Below are positions 31,501 through 43,119 of a DNA stretch of 64,000 nucleotides, in pieces (position 1 is the stretch's first letter; each line of letters starts with the position of its first letter). Origin of the DNA: Norana najaformis. Taxonomy: Eukaryota; Annelida; Clitellata; Crassiclitellata; Hormogastridae. The DNA lies in NCBI GenBank assembly GCA_964023275.1, contig OZ029921.1, positions 2,028,159 to 2,092,158 on the forward strand, given 5' to 3'. Under the pieces are notes generated by a model. The model was not told the origin of the DNA. It made no database searches and saw only the letters and a program-made list of their open reading frames with translations. The translations under genes were made by a program, and so were the position numbers.

Positions 31501-32440
31501 CAGTCGCTAACAAATCCTACGACTGCTGTCTCTCAAGATTGACTCGAGAAGCTGCTTTTCTTCTCCTTCTTCTCCTAATTGGCGGATGGTCTATTGATAT
31601 TGTGTTGGCTTTTTGCCACTATGTCAGTGGTTCTAATTCCGGTAAATGTTTAATCCCGGTGAAATTGGAGATACATTTTCCTGTTACTTTGCTGTTGTCT
31701 TGGATGCACTTCAGCCGGAATCTCTAATGGAATGCCACATCAACCGGTACCCGTTTAATCCTCCATTATTTTATTGGTCGGTAACAGAGAACCAATGTAA
31801 GTATGGAGGTCGAAAAAGGTGTCCTGTCGTTGGATTACTGTGGTTGTGTTTGCGCCTCAGCCGAAAGATCCTTCAACCTTAGGACCATGCTTCTGAAGTT
31901 TCTAATGATGCATATAAACTAATGTATGTATGATTGTATGTAAGATTGTATGTATGTGTGTATGAGTGTATTCATATATTAAGAAACTTAATATAGGGCC
32001 TTTTAAGTACTTCACTCTATCACCTGAAACTATTTTACCTTGTTTTACATCCAATTTACTGCATTTTCTCATAAGCGGGACAGTTAGGCGCACATGCTAA
32101 CCAAAGGACGCAAATGTTTTGCATCACGTGGACCTCATTCGTGCGTCGTGCGTCTATTGATGATCTGCGCTGCGTTTAAAATGCGCACGCGTTCTATCGC
32201 TGGCAGCTTTGCCTAGCAACTCGTCAATTCATTTACGACGTCACTAGAACGTGACGCGCAACGCGTAAGCCGCATTAATCATCAATTAAAAGTGAGCGTC
32301 GTCTCTGGTCTACCCTGTGCTGCAGGCAACCGCTAATGGGTCGGGACTTGCGAATTTATGTCCAAACGTCAGACGAGATCAGATTCCATTGCAAGGAAGT
32401 GATATATCTGCAGCGGATGGAGTAAAAAACACACAAATGT
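31501..32440. other. USP intron 2, no gene seen
   Basis: Short open frames (31362-31727, 31646-31882) have no recognisable product. An ATGT/ATTGT repeat lies at 31921-31975. I see no exon-like structure. Confidence 0.4.
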
Positions 32441-32562
32441 TATCTACCCCAGTTTGCCCTTACTTATAAGATTTCGAACGGTTTCTTCCCCAAAGAAGTA
32501 TTGTCTACCCCAGTTTGTCCCTGACCTATAAGATTTCGAAAGGTTTCTTCCCCAACGAAGTA
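32441..32562. repeat. Two tandem copies of a 61-bp unit
   Basis: Both copies contain TCTACCCCAGTTTG, CTATAAGATTTCGAA and GGTTTCTTCCCCAA.GAAGTA, with a few substitutions. Confidence 0.85.
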
Positions 32563-32584
32563 TACAGTTTGCTGACAATGGTTT

Positions 32585-32665
32585 CACTTCCAAAAAATTA
32601 CCGATTGATGCCTTTTGCATTAAGATAACGGCTCTGTGAAAGACATTAGAAGGAATGGAATAGAA
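32585..32665 (+). mobile_element. LINE family B 3' tail
   Basis: 'CCGATTGATGCCTTTTGCAT', 'AAGATAACGGCTCTG' and 'ACATTAGAAGGAATGGAATAG' match the tails at 44067 and 15616. Confidence 0.6.
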
Positions 32666-33500
32666 TAGAATGCTCTGACTTTCTGTAAATCGACAGTAAA
32701 ATTTGCTGCGGACTTTGTTTTATCAAAGACTGATATCTTGAAAAGAAATAGGCCTGGAACTCTTATACTAAAGCTGATTCAATTGGGCCTGCATGTCCGT
32801 TAGTGTTTTTCATGAAACAATAGAGGTCATTGCCCATATCGATGTCGAATTATACTTTGGCCAAATGAAAGAGCCTTAAAATGGCAGTTCGGGGTGCCAA
32901 ATAGCACCGGGTCTATTAAATCTAACCGAATCTCATTGGAACATGGGTTTATTTGACAGTTCTACCATCAAGAGCGCGCAAACAATAATAATTGTTATCC
33001 AACGTTACCCCGTCTGATACATAAATCTCCGAGTCATTGTTTATTCTGCCCGGTGCAGTTTGTCCTTTTCCGATTACGAGCCTTATACGGGAAACGCGTC
33101 GTAGTTTATCAATCGCGTAAACGTCACCGGCCTTAATTTGTCCCGAGTTGGCGGTCAGTTCTGGAAACGATTTATCTAGCGCAATGACGGTCGAATCTGT
33201 TTGCTCTTCCGTCTGAAGATGTCTCTAACGTGGTTACTTATTTTCCCGCCTTTCCGGTTGTTTGCAAACGATCGAAAGAAACATGGGCCCCGTCGCAGGC
33301 GTATATTTCCCTGGTGGAAGTCGGAACACGGAAATGAATGTGATGCTGTTGCTCTGCCGGATGTACTGTATTTGCGATTGCATGTGCAGTAGTGTCACGT
33401 AACGTTACGTGAAGTGACGAAAGACGATGTAATGTGATGCTTTGGTTTAATGCAACGCCATGTTGTGTGAGCTAATGTGAGTTGATGTCAAGTAAAACGG
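32666..33500. other. USP intron 2, no gene seen
   Basis: GC-richer unique-looking sequence at about 33000-33400, with repeated CGTAACGTTACGTGAAGTGAC-like phrases at 33390-33430. No supported exon. Confidence 0.35.
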
Positions 33501-33505
33501 TGATA

Positions 33506-33561
33506 CAAAGAGAGAGAGAGAGAGAGCAAGAGAGACACAGAAGAGAGAGAGAGAGAGAGAA

Positions 33562-33631
<70 letters not shown>

Positions 33632-33930
33632 CGAGAGATAGGTAGTCAATAAGTTAGCTAGTTAGTCAGATAGATGGATGGACGGGCGGGGGGACGGACG
33701 GACGACAGATGAAAGGAGGAAGGGAGGAAGAGAAGGAGCCAGAGATGTAGGACGGTAGGGAGGGAGGTAGGAAAGAACAGAATGTCAGATACAGAGTCAG
33801 AGAGAGAGACAGAGAGAGAGAGAGAGAAAGAGAGAGAAAGAGAAAGAGAGACGGAGAGAGCGCAGGAGCCGAAGAGAAACAGAGACAGAGATGGCGAGGT
33901 GGACAGAGCGAGAGAGTGAGTCATAGATAT
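33506..33930. repeat. (GA)n microsatellite with GAGACAG variants
   Basis: Pure AGAG run at about 33568-33627 and imperfect GAGACAGAGAG/GGAGGAAGG on both sides. Confidence 0.95.
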
Positions 33931-34202
33931 AATGGCAGAAGCATGCATTGTTAAAAGACTGCTATAAGTTTTCATCGTTGCCCGTGGCATTGTTTATTTT
34001 CATCGTTGCCCGTGGCATTGTTTACACTCCATCCGGAATTTGTTACCATGGAGTTTGAGGCTTCAAGACAAGTCGGTCCTTTAATCAGAGGCTGATGATG
34101 TACGAGGTCCAGATGCACGTGAGTCGGTTAAAACTATCATAGCATCCAGTCAAATCATTCCCGGTCAGTTTCTAGTTTCGTTTGTCGTTGGTGATTTGCG
34201 GA

Positions 34203-34265
34203 TGGATACTTCGATGGTTTGATGGTTCGATGGTTTGATGGTTCGATGGTTTGATGGTTTGCTGG
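34203..34265. repeat. (GGTTTGATGGTTCGAT)n repeat
   Basis: Short tandem 'GATGGTT(T/C)' octamers. Confidence 0.85.
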
Positions 34266-34292
34266 GGGGTTTGTGTTGTCTGATGGGTAGTT

Positions 34293-34450
34293 TATTCAGC
34301 CCCTTCCAGCCACTGTTGTTCAGAGATGGTCCCTTTGATGGCTGGTCTTTGGCAGCGGAGAATCTGGGACTCGGTTTGTTTATTTTTCTGAGAGCGTTGG
34401 CGTCGGTATTCTCCTTTCGGCAACTTACTTTCAATCGATTTACTTTTATG
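34293..34450 (-). repeat. Dispersed repeat with retained frame, copy 2
   Basis: Matches 28405-28560: 'TGGCTGGTCTTTGGCAGCGG', 'TTTGTTTATTTTTCTGAGAG'. The minus-strand frame encodes ALRKINK and FSAAKDQ, as in copy 1. It lies in USP intron 2. Confidence 0.55.
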
Positions 34451-35409
34451 TCGCTGCCTTTTGTTCTCTTTTCTGCGTTTCTATCCTCTTTCGTCTCCTC
34501 TTCTGTCTACTTCTGACTATCTGTGTCGCTGTTTGATTCCCTCTCATTTTCTTCCTACATCCCTCTCTCTCTCGCTCTCTTGCTAACTCTATTTGTGGCT
34601 CTCTATCTTACTTTTAATGGAGAGGAGAAGGAGAAAGAAGATGAAAAGGGAAGCAAAGGAAATAGGAGAGGTAGAAAGAGAAAGAGGTGGAGCAAGATGA
34701 GGAAGAGGAGGAGAAGCAAGAGAAAGGGAAGAGGAAGGAAGGGAAGAAAAGCAGAAGAATAAGAAGAATGTGAATGAGGAAGCATTGTCTGATGATAAAA
34801 TTCTCCCACAGATTGTGTGTTGTTCATTGTCGGATCTCGACGCAAATGAAAAGGTTTATTTTTAGATCGTCCGCGTATGAAGGCATTAATCACTTGTTAT
34901 TTACACAAGAGAGCAACAGTTGCAACACATGAACATCATTTGCAAAAACAATGGCTTGTTATTTGCACAAGAACAACAGTTGCAACGCACTAACATCAGT
35001 TGCAAGAACACTGATTTACACAAGAGACAACCGTTGCAACACACCATCACTAGTGGCCTGTTGCCAAACCACTGTTCGGGCAGCTATGTTAATGTGTTGC
35101 AACGGTTGTCTCTTGTGTGAGTAACTGTTGATGCAGCAAAGTCGATTAAACAAAAGATTTCTTTTCTTTCTCATAAGTTGAGAAAAATGAGCTCATAAAT
35201 AAAACGAAGAAAACAAAACCCATTGATCTTCACTTCTTCGGTTCACTGCTAATTTATTTTTATGACAGTTGTTTTGAAGCCATTAAGTTCTATGTGAGCA
35301 TTGATTCCCCGCAGACTTTGGCATCAAAGGAGCGGGTTGATGCTGCATCGGCTGCGATTAATGCAGAGACCCAATGATCACATCTTCCCACGGGATACGC
35401 CAATCAATG

Positions 35410-35562
35410 ACCACAACAGCTTCAGCAACAGTATCGCCATCATCACCATCACTACCACCATCATCATCATCATCGTTGTCGTCGCACTTGCGATCATCAT
35501 CATCATAACAGCCACAATAAACACCACCATCACCACCACCGCCCCCACCACCACCACATACA
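35410..35562. repeat. (ATC)/(ACC)n microsatellite
   Basis: CATCATCATCATCGTTG and CACCACCATCACCACCACC runs, about 120 bp upstream of USP exon 3. Confidence 0.9.
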
Positions 35563-35577
35563 GTATAAAAGAAGACG

Positions 35578-35670
35578 TGAAACTATAAATAGCTTGCCAT
35601 TTTATATGTGTGTGCGTTACTATAAATAGCCTGCTTTTCGTACACATGCGTTACTATAAATAGCTTTCTA
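35578..35670. repeat. Three ~35-bp units carrying ACTATAAATAGC
   Basis: ACTATAAATAGCTT, ACTATAAATAGCCT and ACTATAAATAGCTT occur at about 35582, 35620 and 35651, joined by diverged (G/T)GTGCGTT or ACATGCGTT linkers. The last unit supplies the pyrimidine tract of the exon 3 acceptor. Confidence 0.85.
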
Positions 35671-35680
35671 TTTTGAGCAG

Positions 35681-35790
35681 ATGGCGTCGAAGCATTTGCT
35701 GACGAGACTTCGGTTCGACTCTGGGACCAACACAAAAGTAAAATCAAAGCCTTAGACGACAAATATCGTTGGAAACTCAACGAAAATGGG
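35681..35790 (+). CDS. Universal stress protein, exon 3
   Basis: A 110-nt exon, acceptor 'CTATTTTGAGCAG' and donor GTGAGT (35791). It completes the split Asp codon and encodes 36 residues, including VRLWDQHKSKIKALDDKY, the amphipathic helix that precedes the third strand in animal USPs ('W..H..K...L..KY'). It ends in phase 0 at ENG, which runs directly into LPGKIRTESGKPGD of exon 4. Three TATAAATAG motifs sit just upstream. Confidence 0.85.
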
Positions 35791-36290
35791 GTGAGTCTTC
35801 ATTACGTAACAGGCGCTATAGAAGTTGCTTTAATAGGCGCTATATAAAAAGTCTTACTCATAATATGAGTAGATATGAGTAGCATTCAGTTGCGGACAGA
35901 CTTTGCACAATTAAACTTGTTTACTGAAAAGCAGTTACACCTGACCCGGTTTCGATGTGCAAATTGGACACAGCTGCTGTGCGATAATTAATCAGTTCAT
36001 TACTGGAAGGCAGGGAAATCTCGGCCAAGTTCTGACTGAGATAATTGAGCAATGGATTTCTTGTATAAGGGTCAGCAGTTATACCTAGACGGGGATTCGC
36101 TCAGAGGCACTCTCCCTTGCAGTTAAGTTGATAAAGTAACGCATTCTAGGCCAAGCTTAATCTGTATTGAAAGCGTGCCTGCATGCTCATATTGCTCATA
36201 CATACATACATACATGCAATCATACATAGACTTACATACATACACTCATACAAATACATACATATAGAGAGGCCTACATAAGTATGCACT
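35791..36290. other. USP intron 3, start
   Basis: SINE-tail-like 'GGCGCTATATAAAAAG' at 35836-35851 and a CATA microsatellite at 36199-36265. Nothing else seen. Confidence 0.45.
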
Positions 36291-36639
36291 TAAAGAATTA
36301 TGCCTCGACTTTAAGTGGAAGGAGGCTGGCGTAACTACAAAGCCATGTTTTGTGTGCTTCCATATCTATCGTCAAACTTACTGTGGACTTAACATGCTTC
36401 TTGGCCTGCCTTCGTAGGCATAGAAAAGCACTTCTTCCTTCTTTAAGAGTCCTACCCGTCCCTCGCAAGACTGTCCCTGCATAGCGTTCGGATGCACAGC
36501 GCCTTCCCTTCAAACCCCCCCCCCCCCACTTAGGAAGTCTGTTGAAGAAATGCGCAATGCAGAGACCGTCGGTATTAGATTATGGCGGTTAGTTTTATTG
36601 CATTTTGAGCTCATGATAAGATTTGCCGTATTGCGCTTC

Positions 36640-36976
36640 TCATATATGACAACTATATACAAATATATATATATATATATATAAGCAGGCAGCGCATTTG
36701 TATATGGATTTATGTATATGCAAGCATGTGCATACATATGTAGGTTTGTATTTGTGTATACATGTATGTATGTGTGTATGCATGCGTGTATGTATATATG
36801 TATGGTTGTATGTATGTATGTATGTATGTATATATGCATTATTTATACATACATGCAATGAGCGGTCATGGGAAGATATCTTGAATGAATGAATGAATGA
36901 ATGGATGGATGGATGGATGCATGAATGCATGAATGAAATGAAATGAATGAATGAATGAATTAATTAATTAATTAAA
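36640..36976. repeat. (TA)n, (GTAT)n, (GAAT)n and (TTAA)n microsatellites
   Basis: TA run at 36666-36682, GTATGTAT at 36755-36835, GAATGAAT/GGATGGAT at 36884-36960, then TTAATTAATTAA. Confidence 0.93.
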
Positions 36977-37369
36977 TTGTGCCATAATTTTGAGGAGAGA
37001 GTCGAATTCATCTTTCCCCCGTTGGGGGAGCCATTGTTGGTGCGTAGCGCCTCTGCCTACACACAAGGGAACAGTGCTTGGCAGTCTCCACTCAAGTGGG
37101 ACGACACTGGCTTCGCTCCACTGCCCATGCGAAACTGCCGATCTCGTATCATATCAAGCACATCGTGGCTTATCGTGTGTTTGCCTCCTCCTGCTGGTAC
37201 TATCTTCCTCTGCACGTGACTTCTGCTTCACTATATTTAGCTCCTAAAAGACTTGATATTTTTAGCTTCGCTCCACTGATCAGCTGTGTTTCTCAGAACC
37301 AAACATTATGAGAGTTTTCTGAATGGCGCTATGTAAATTCATATGCACCATGGGCTATCCGGCACACAT

Positions 37370-37735
37370 ACAATTATATACATAAATACATACATTTACA
37401 CGCATGCATACATACGAACATATATACATAGATACATATATGCATACACACACTTATACATACATACATACATATATACATGTGCACATACATACACATA
37501 AATACAGATACATAAATATATGCATACATACATATATACATACATATATACACATGCATAGATAAATACACGCATACATACATACATACAAAAATTCATG
37601 CATGCAAAAACACATGCATAGATACATACATACATATATACATACATATACACATGCATAGATACATACACACATACATACATACAAAAGCATACATGCA
37701 AAAATACATATAGATACACACATACATAATACGCC
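37370..37735. repeat. (ATAC)n microsatellite
   Basis: Imperfect CATACATACATATATACA repeats. Cys/Tyr/Met-rich minus-strand frames are translated repeat. Confidence 0.95.
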
Positions 37736-37849
37736 ATGGCAAAAATAGGTCATTCTTCTCCCTCGCTGTCCGGTCTCGCCACTGACAGCGTACTGTCAGT
37801 TTGACTCATTCCTCGGCCGAATTCGCTTGGTTGTGCAGTTGATACAGGG

Positions 37850-37940
37850 CTCATAAAATACCTTTCTGCCCTGCGCGGGGATTGAACGCCCGACCTTTGG
37901 GCTGACCGTCCAGCAGACTAACCACTTGACTATCCCACAC
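37850..37940 (-). mobile_element. tRNA-like SINE head (minus)
   Basis: Reverse complement gives A box 'ATAGTCAAGTGGTTAGTCTG' and B box 'GGGCGTTCAATCCCC'. The adjoining 'ACCTTTCTGCCCTGCGCGGGGAT' is also seen at 57676 ('CACCTTTCTGCCCTGGCGAGGAT'), so it is a repeat family, not a tRNA gene. Confidence 0.6.
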
Positions 37941-38118
37941 AACCTTATCCTTTGCAAAAGTTAAAACAAAAACAATGCCTTTGCAAAACTTCTTTCCAAC
38001 TGCTTTACTTTTGCCATTCAAATCGTCGCCTACATACAGCGCCTACTCCATCTATGTTCCTTTGCTTCCCCTTATCTATCATGCAGATCCAACTCCAAAC
38101 ATCATCCACCATAGCCGT

Positions 38119-38233
<115 letters not shown>

Positions 38234-38374
38234 TTAGATCTTGCCCCGGAATCGAATCTTTCCTGCCTATCGATTTAGTTTTGGCTGAGCGCCTGTGAAT
38301 AAGCTGGTTCCCCGACTTATCTTACGTTGGGCGCTGTAGAAATCTCGAGTTTACGGTTACGATTACGATCGACA
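38234..38374 (+). mobile_element. LINE family A 3' tail
   Basis: 'CCTATCGATTTAGTTTTGGC', 'GAGCGCCTGTGAATAAGCTG', 'GGGCGCTGTAGAAATCTCGAG' split as two adjacent phrases, ending in TTACGGTTACGATTACGAT. Confidence 0.85.
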
Positions 38375-38644
38375 CACGCGCGTGCAGTCACATCAACTCT
38401 TCGGCTAATCACTGTCGCATATGCCGGCATCATCACACAGACGTGACAGTCTTTAATTTTCAGCCAGTCCGCCGCTGACTTGAAAGAGCTAAGCTAATTT
38501 TCTCCGCAAAAAGATGCTATTCCATTTGGAAGAAGAGAAGGAGAGTTGCCATGGTTACGCGGGGATCAGTAGAGGTTCGTGCTCTGAAGCTGTTGGCGTC
38601 TGCTGCTCGGATGATGGATTTTATGCACAGAGGGTGATCTTTTT

Positions 38645-38820
38645 ATCCGATTTAATTAGAGTAAGGAACTGCCTACGGAAATGGGCGACGAGGAAGACCT
38701 TACAGAGAGTGGATGGATGATATCAAAGATTGGTGCCAGAGGGATTTAGACAGCCTGGCACAGAACCGCAGAGTGTGGAGACAGATGATAACCTGTCAGT
38801 GTGCATTGAGCACATACTGG
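38645..38820 (+). mobile_element. LINE C-terminal remnant (RR.GRP..W type)
   Basis: One + strand frame reads RRGRPYREWMDDIKDWCQRD then QNRRVWRQMI, the C-terminal 'GR...RW.DDI..D......R..W' signature found behind many RTE/CR1-type reverse transcriptases. A similar copy lies at 45660-45866. It is a short truncated fragment. Confidence 0.7.
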
Positions 38821-38837
38821 CTTTCTGCCCATGGATC

Positions 38838-39060
38838 TTGGTGATGTTGATGCTGCTGCTGATGATGATGACGATTTATGATGATGATTGATGATGATGA
38901 TGATGATTGTTTATGATGACGATGATGATGAGTGTTGTTGATGATGACGATGATAATGATGAGTGTTGTTGTTGTTGATGATGATGATTATGACGACGAC
39001 GACGTCGACGATAGATAGATATATATATATATATATATAGATAGATCGATCGATCGATAG
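38838..39060. repeat. (GAT)n, (GTT)n, (GAC)n and (GATA)n microsatellites
   Basis: GATGATGATGATTGTTTATG-type repeats, then TATATATATA and GATCGATCGATCG. Confidence 0.93.
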
Positions 39061-39285
39061 CCCCTTGAGCCGGCAGTGGACGAATGCCAAGGCCTGGGAC
39101 ACGAGGCCAGTGCATCACAGGACTTGCCGTTTACTTCCCAGCTTATGCCGGTACCAAATTCTACTGCTTGGTGCCAGAGGCAAACAGCTTGGCCAGGGTC
39201 GTTACGCGGATTCGAACCCGCAACCGCTTGATCCTTGCCCAAACTCGTTACCGCTAGACCAACCTGCAGCAAGGTTAATATGTAC
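39061..39285 (-). mobile_element. tRNA-derived SINE (minus)
   Basis: The reverse complement of 39210-39270 has A box 'TTGGTCTAGCGGTAACGAG' and B box 'GCGGGTTCGAATCCGCG', a good tRNA-like head. A body follows (TTTGCCTCTGGCACCAAGC, AAGTAAACGGCAAG, CCAGGCCTTGGCATTCG) up to a GATC repeat tail at 39061. The attached body and tail mark a SINE rather than a tRNA gene. Confidence 0.75.
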
Positions 39286-40195
39286 AACACCCTAAAATAG
39301 CGGCACCCCCAAATATCCCCCAATTACCCCGACCCTGATGAAGAATAACGATCGTTAAGTCATTTAACGATTACCCCTTTGGACTCCGCTCACAACACCT
39401 TCCCTCTTAACTTAATAAGTCAACCGGGAATAGACTGATTATCGTGGAAGAACTAAGATAATCCAGGTTCCGTTTGTTGCTGCTTCCGGCCTGCAACAAC
39501 TGACAACGGAAGTGGATTATCGACCACGTGACCTGTAAGGCAAGACGTAATTCGATTTTCATCGTTGCTTGCTTCGACCGATATAGCGTCTGCTAAATTC
39601 GTTCAATATGTTTCTGTCTTCCGACATGAAAGCTTTATGTGCAGCCGTAAAATGCATTTGATAATGGTTATAGTTGTTTAGACATCTTTATAGAAACTCA
39701 TATACATGTATATAAAAATATATATGTAATATACATATGTTAGGACATATATGTTCATTGCACATGAAACTTTATGTGTGGAGTGTGTGTATATAAAAGT
39801 ACATATATATACATACATGTATATGCTTGCATATACATAAAAGCTTTTTACTGTATGCTCTGCCTGAGTGAGTGTGTGTGCGTGTGTGTGTGTGTGCTCA
39901 ACAACTCCTACTGCTCAAAAATCTACAGTACAGCATGTCACGTACATATGTCCATACAGAATTACATACCTTACCTTGCTTACCTTACCTTACCTTACCG
40001 TAATTTACCTTCACACTTTCTCGTAGCTTACTGTTATATTATTTATGTAAAGTTAGGCTTATGTGTGGATGTATATATAGAGGCCTGTGGAGGAAGAGGG
40101 CATGTAAACAAAATAATGCATGTAAACAAACGCTAGATCTGTGACTGTTCATTGAGGTTTTAGACGTAAATTGTTTGGAGTGAAGCAGGAATTGT
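39286..40195. other. USP intron 3, no gene seen
   Basis: (TATA/ACAT) tracts at 39705-39850, a GTGT run at 39870-39896 and a TTACC repeat at 39963-40010. No supported coding sequence. Confidence 0.45.
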
Positions 40196-40500
40196 GTGGG
40201 GTCTGTCTTCTATCAATTTTCTGACTTTTTAAAGCACTTGAAATGTTTAGTAACACCACTGTTAGCAGTGCTCTCTCTATCCGTCTGTCTCTTCCTATCT
40301 GCTCGGGCTGGCCGCGCCTTCTCCACTGTGGAGCCGTCTCTCTGGAACACTCTTCCACCAGACATCCGATCCCTTGTCTGTTCAACAGTTCAAGAAACAT
40401 TTTCTGCCCGTCTCAAGACGTTCCTATTTAGAGACCGTTAGGTAGCCGTGCTGCAGCGCCTTTGTGAGTTACCTAAAAGGCGCTTTACAAATTTGGTGAT
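40196..40500 (+). mobile_element. LINE 3' end (RT C-terminus plus tail)
   Basis: The frame ends GRAFSTVEPSLWNTLPPDIR then ETFSARLKTFLFRDR before TAG, the standard L2/CR1 RT C-terminus. The tail is 'CTGCAGCGCCTTTGTGAG', 'TAAAAGGCGCTTTACAAATT', then a CATA repeat. 5'-truncated. The tail differs from families A and B. Confidence 0.8.
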
Positions 40501-40527
40501 ACATACATACATAGATACATACATACA

Positions 40528-40561
<34 letters not shown>

Positions 40562-40985
40562 CATACATCTCCTCCATCTCTCTGTCTGTATGTCTGGCTG
40601 TCTCTCTGGTTGTCTCTCTCTGTCTCTCTCGCTCCTCTCTCTGTCTCTCTTTCTCTCTCCCTCCCACTCTCTCTCCGTATATCTGGCTTTCTCTGTGTGT
40701 CTATATGTATCTATGTCTATCTGTCTTTCTTTTTGTCTGTCCCTCTGGTTCTGTATTCGTATTCACAACCAATTAAAACGGTTTTTGCTGTCTGTCTTTC
40801 TGTCTCTATCTGTCTTTCTTTGCCTATTGTTCTGTCTCCATTTCTCTGTCCATCTGTGTATCTGTCTGTCTGTCTGTCTGTATGTCTTTCTGACATTCTG
40901 TTTGATTCTGTCTCTCTGTCTGCCTCTCTCTGTCTCTATCTCTATATATCGTTCTCTCTCTCTCTCTCTCTCTCTCTCACCGTTT
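40498..40985. repeat. (CATA)n then (CTGT/CTCT)n microsatellite
   Basis: ACATACATACATACATAC at 40500-40568, then TCTCTGTCTGT-type sequence to a CT run at 40951-40978. Confidence 0.93.
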
Positions 40986-41409
40986 CTCTCTGTCAGTGTG
41001 TTTTCGCATCTGTAGCTTCCCTGTCGGCCGCCGGAGGCGCTGCACAATCTACCAATGACGTACAGGCACTTCCGGTGTTTGTTTTTTCCGTTGACGCTGC
41101 AGGAGTGGGTGACAGAGTGAGCTAGTGGGAACAATTTATGTGGCGCCTGGAGTCCGCTTGGAAGCGAGCGCTTAAGGCCATATGAAGAACTAATCGCTTC
41201 TGTTGAAACACAATAACATAATCCAGTGTGTCAGCTGAAGACAAATGATTGTTAGCCGATTGCATAGTCGAAAATGCTGTATATCTAACAATGGTAAGGT
41301 TGCAGTTAGAATAGCAGTTTAGCAATCGACGATGTGATTTAGCATGACACCGTATGGCAAGTTTAGGTATGGGATGACATGGCATGATTGAGATTATATT
41401 GATGCTAAT

Positions 41410-41505
41410 GGTGGTGGTGGTGGTGGTGGTGGTGGTGGTGGTGGTGGTGGTGGTGGTGGTGGTGGTGGTGGTGGTGGTGGTGGTGGTGGTGGTGGTGGTG
41501 GTGGT
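41410..41505. repeat. (GGT)32 microsatellite
   Basis: 32 uninterrupted GGT triplets, followed by an imperfect GAT/GGT tract to 41640. The long Val/Thr/His frames are artefacts. Confidence 0.98.
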
Positions 41506-41640
41506 TAATACAACTATTTGCATGGTAACCACCATTAGGCGTGTGGTGGTGGTTGTGATGATGATGAATATGACGATGATGATGACGATGATTATGATGT
41601 TGGTGATGATAATGATGATGATGACGATGATAATGGATAG

Positions 41641-42540
41641 TTACTTCAACTATTCGCATGAGGCTACCACTACCACGACGATCACCACTGCTGATATATA
41701 TAACACTATTCCAAGACTACGCTACTACGACTAACATTGCCTACAGTGAGTTTAATTACATCAAACCACTTCACATCGAATTGGATGAAACAGCACAACG
41801 TTTCAAACACACCTACGTAATATGCGGTTCAGACACACATACGGGTCCGACCGACCGATGACTGAATCAACCGCTAATGAGAACGAAGTGGTAAACAGCT
41901 TGTGGGAACCCAATATAGGCTGTTTATCACGCGAATAGGGTAATAAAACCTATTCGTTTGACCTGCGAATTAAGAACCCCGTTAATAGACCTGATAATTC
42001 ATCCGTTCTAACTCAGGTCAAACCGTTTTAAGAGGTCGTAACCGTAATCGTAATTGTAAACTGCGCAATTCTTTTTTAACCCCCGGAAATGTCCAGTCGC
42101 TAAAGGAACAGTGCACTCACAGGGGCTTTAGATAAAGAAAATCTAATCTAATGAATTCTATAGCGCCGTTATCATAATGCCCAAGGCATCAATCGATGAT
42201 GCTTCAAGTCGAAATCGCAATCCAAAATCGCAATCAGTTGGAGAAGACGGGTCGAATTGCGATAGGTCAGAGAAACCAGAAGCCAGGCTAAAAGAAAAGT
42301 CGGTATGGTAGGCTTTTAGGGCTTACGACACGGTCACGCATACGATAGAGCATTTCGTCTATAATCTAACGATTCCGGTTTCGAGCCTGCTGAGTGAGCT
42401 CTATGTAATGATCCTCCCATAAATCCGCCCATCAATCCATCCGTCCTCCCTACCTTCCTTCCGTCCTGAAATTCGTCCTTTCATTCGCGTGTCAGCTATT
42501 GATTACATAATTCTATAATTAATTAATTTTTCATCTACTC
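41641..42540. other. USP intron 3, LINE-tail fragments only
   Basis: A family A fragment (TCGTAACCGTAATCGTAATTG at 42034) and a reverse family B tail at 42150-42210 ('ATAGCGCCGTTATCATAATG', 'AAGGCATCAATCGATGATG'). The phrase 'CGATTCCGGTTTCGAGCCTGC' (42371) looks like a decayed tRNA-like B box. No coding sequence was recognised. Confidence 0.45.
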
Positions 42541-43119
42541 GTCCATTCATCCAACTATTCATTCATCCCATTATCTGTGCGTTTTATGCCAGTGTGCTTC
42601 TCTGCACCTTCATCCGTCCGTCCGTCCGTTTGTCTGTGTCCTCGTCTGCCTCTGTCCGTCTGCATGTCCGTGTGTCTCACTGCACTTAAATAAATCCGAC
42701 ACGCTCCGCTGGCCACAAGAGAAATCATTCCAATCGACGAGATCGACTCGGCCCAGTTATCTCCCACCTCCGAACCCTTTACGCTCGGCTGCACTTGACA
42801 GTAGCGCGGACTGGTCTGACCCATCATGGTTGGTGGTCGCGTCTGTGGCACTTCGTTCTGGCGTTATTGGCATACGCCGGAACTGCGCCAATCGAATCGA
42901 ATCAAATCAAAGCCAATTGTTATGGAATGCTGATGGATTATATTCCATTCAGTTCGATTACGCGGCTGGAATGAATGAGTGAGAGTGGTGAGTGAGCGAG
43001 TGAGTGATAGAGTGAGTGAGTTATTAGGGGCCATTTATATTGCGCCAAGCTGCCTCCTGAGTTACGTTAATATATTCCTTTTTGATTCTATAATATCCTT
43101 TTGTATTCTGTTTTTTACT

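Noticed and set aside
37374..37753. Cys/Tyr/Met-rich minus-strand proteins
   Set aside because: Translated ATAC microsatellite.
39200..39275. Functional minus-strand tRNA gene
   Set aside because: Good A and B boxes, but attached to a repeated body with a simple-repeat tail; treated as a SINE.
41122..41734. Poly-Thr, poly-Val and poly-His proteins
   Set aside because: Three frames of the GGT microsatellite.
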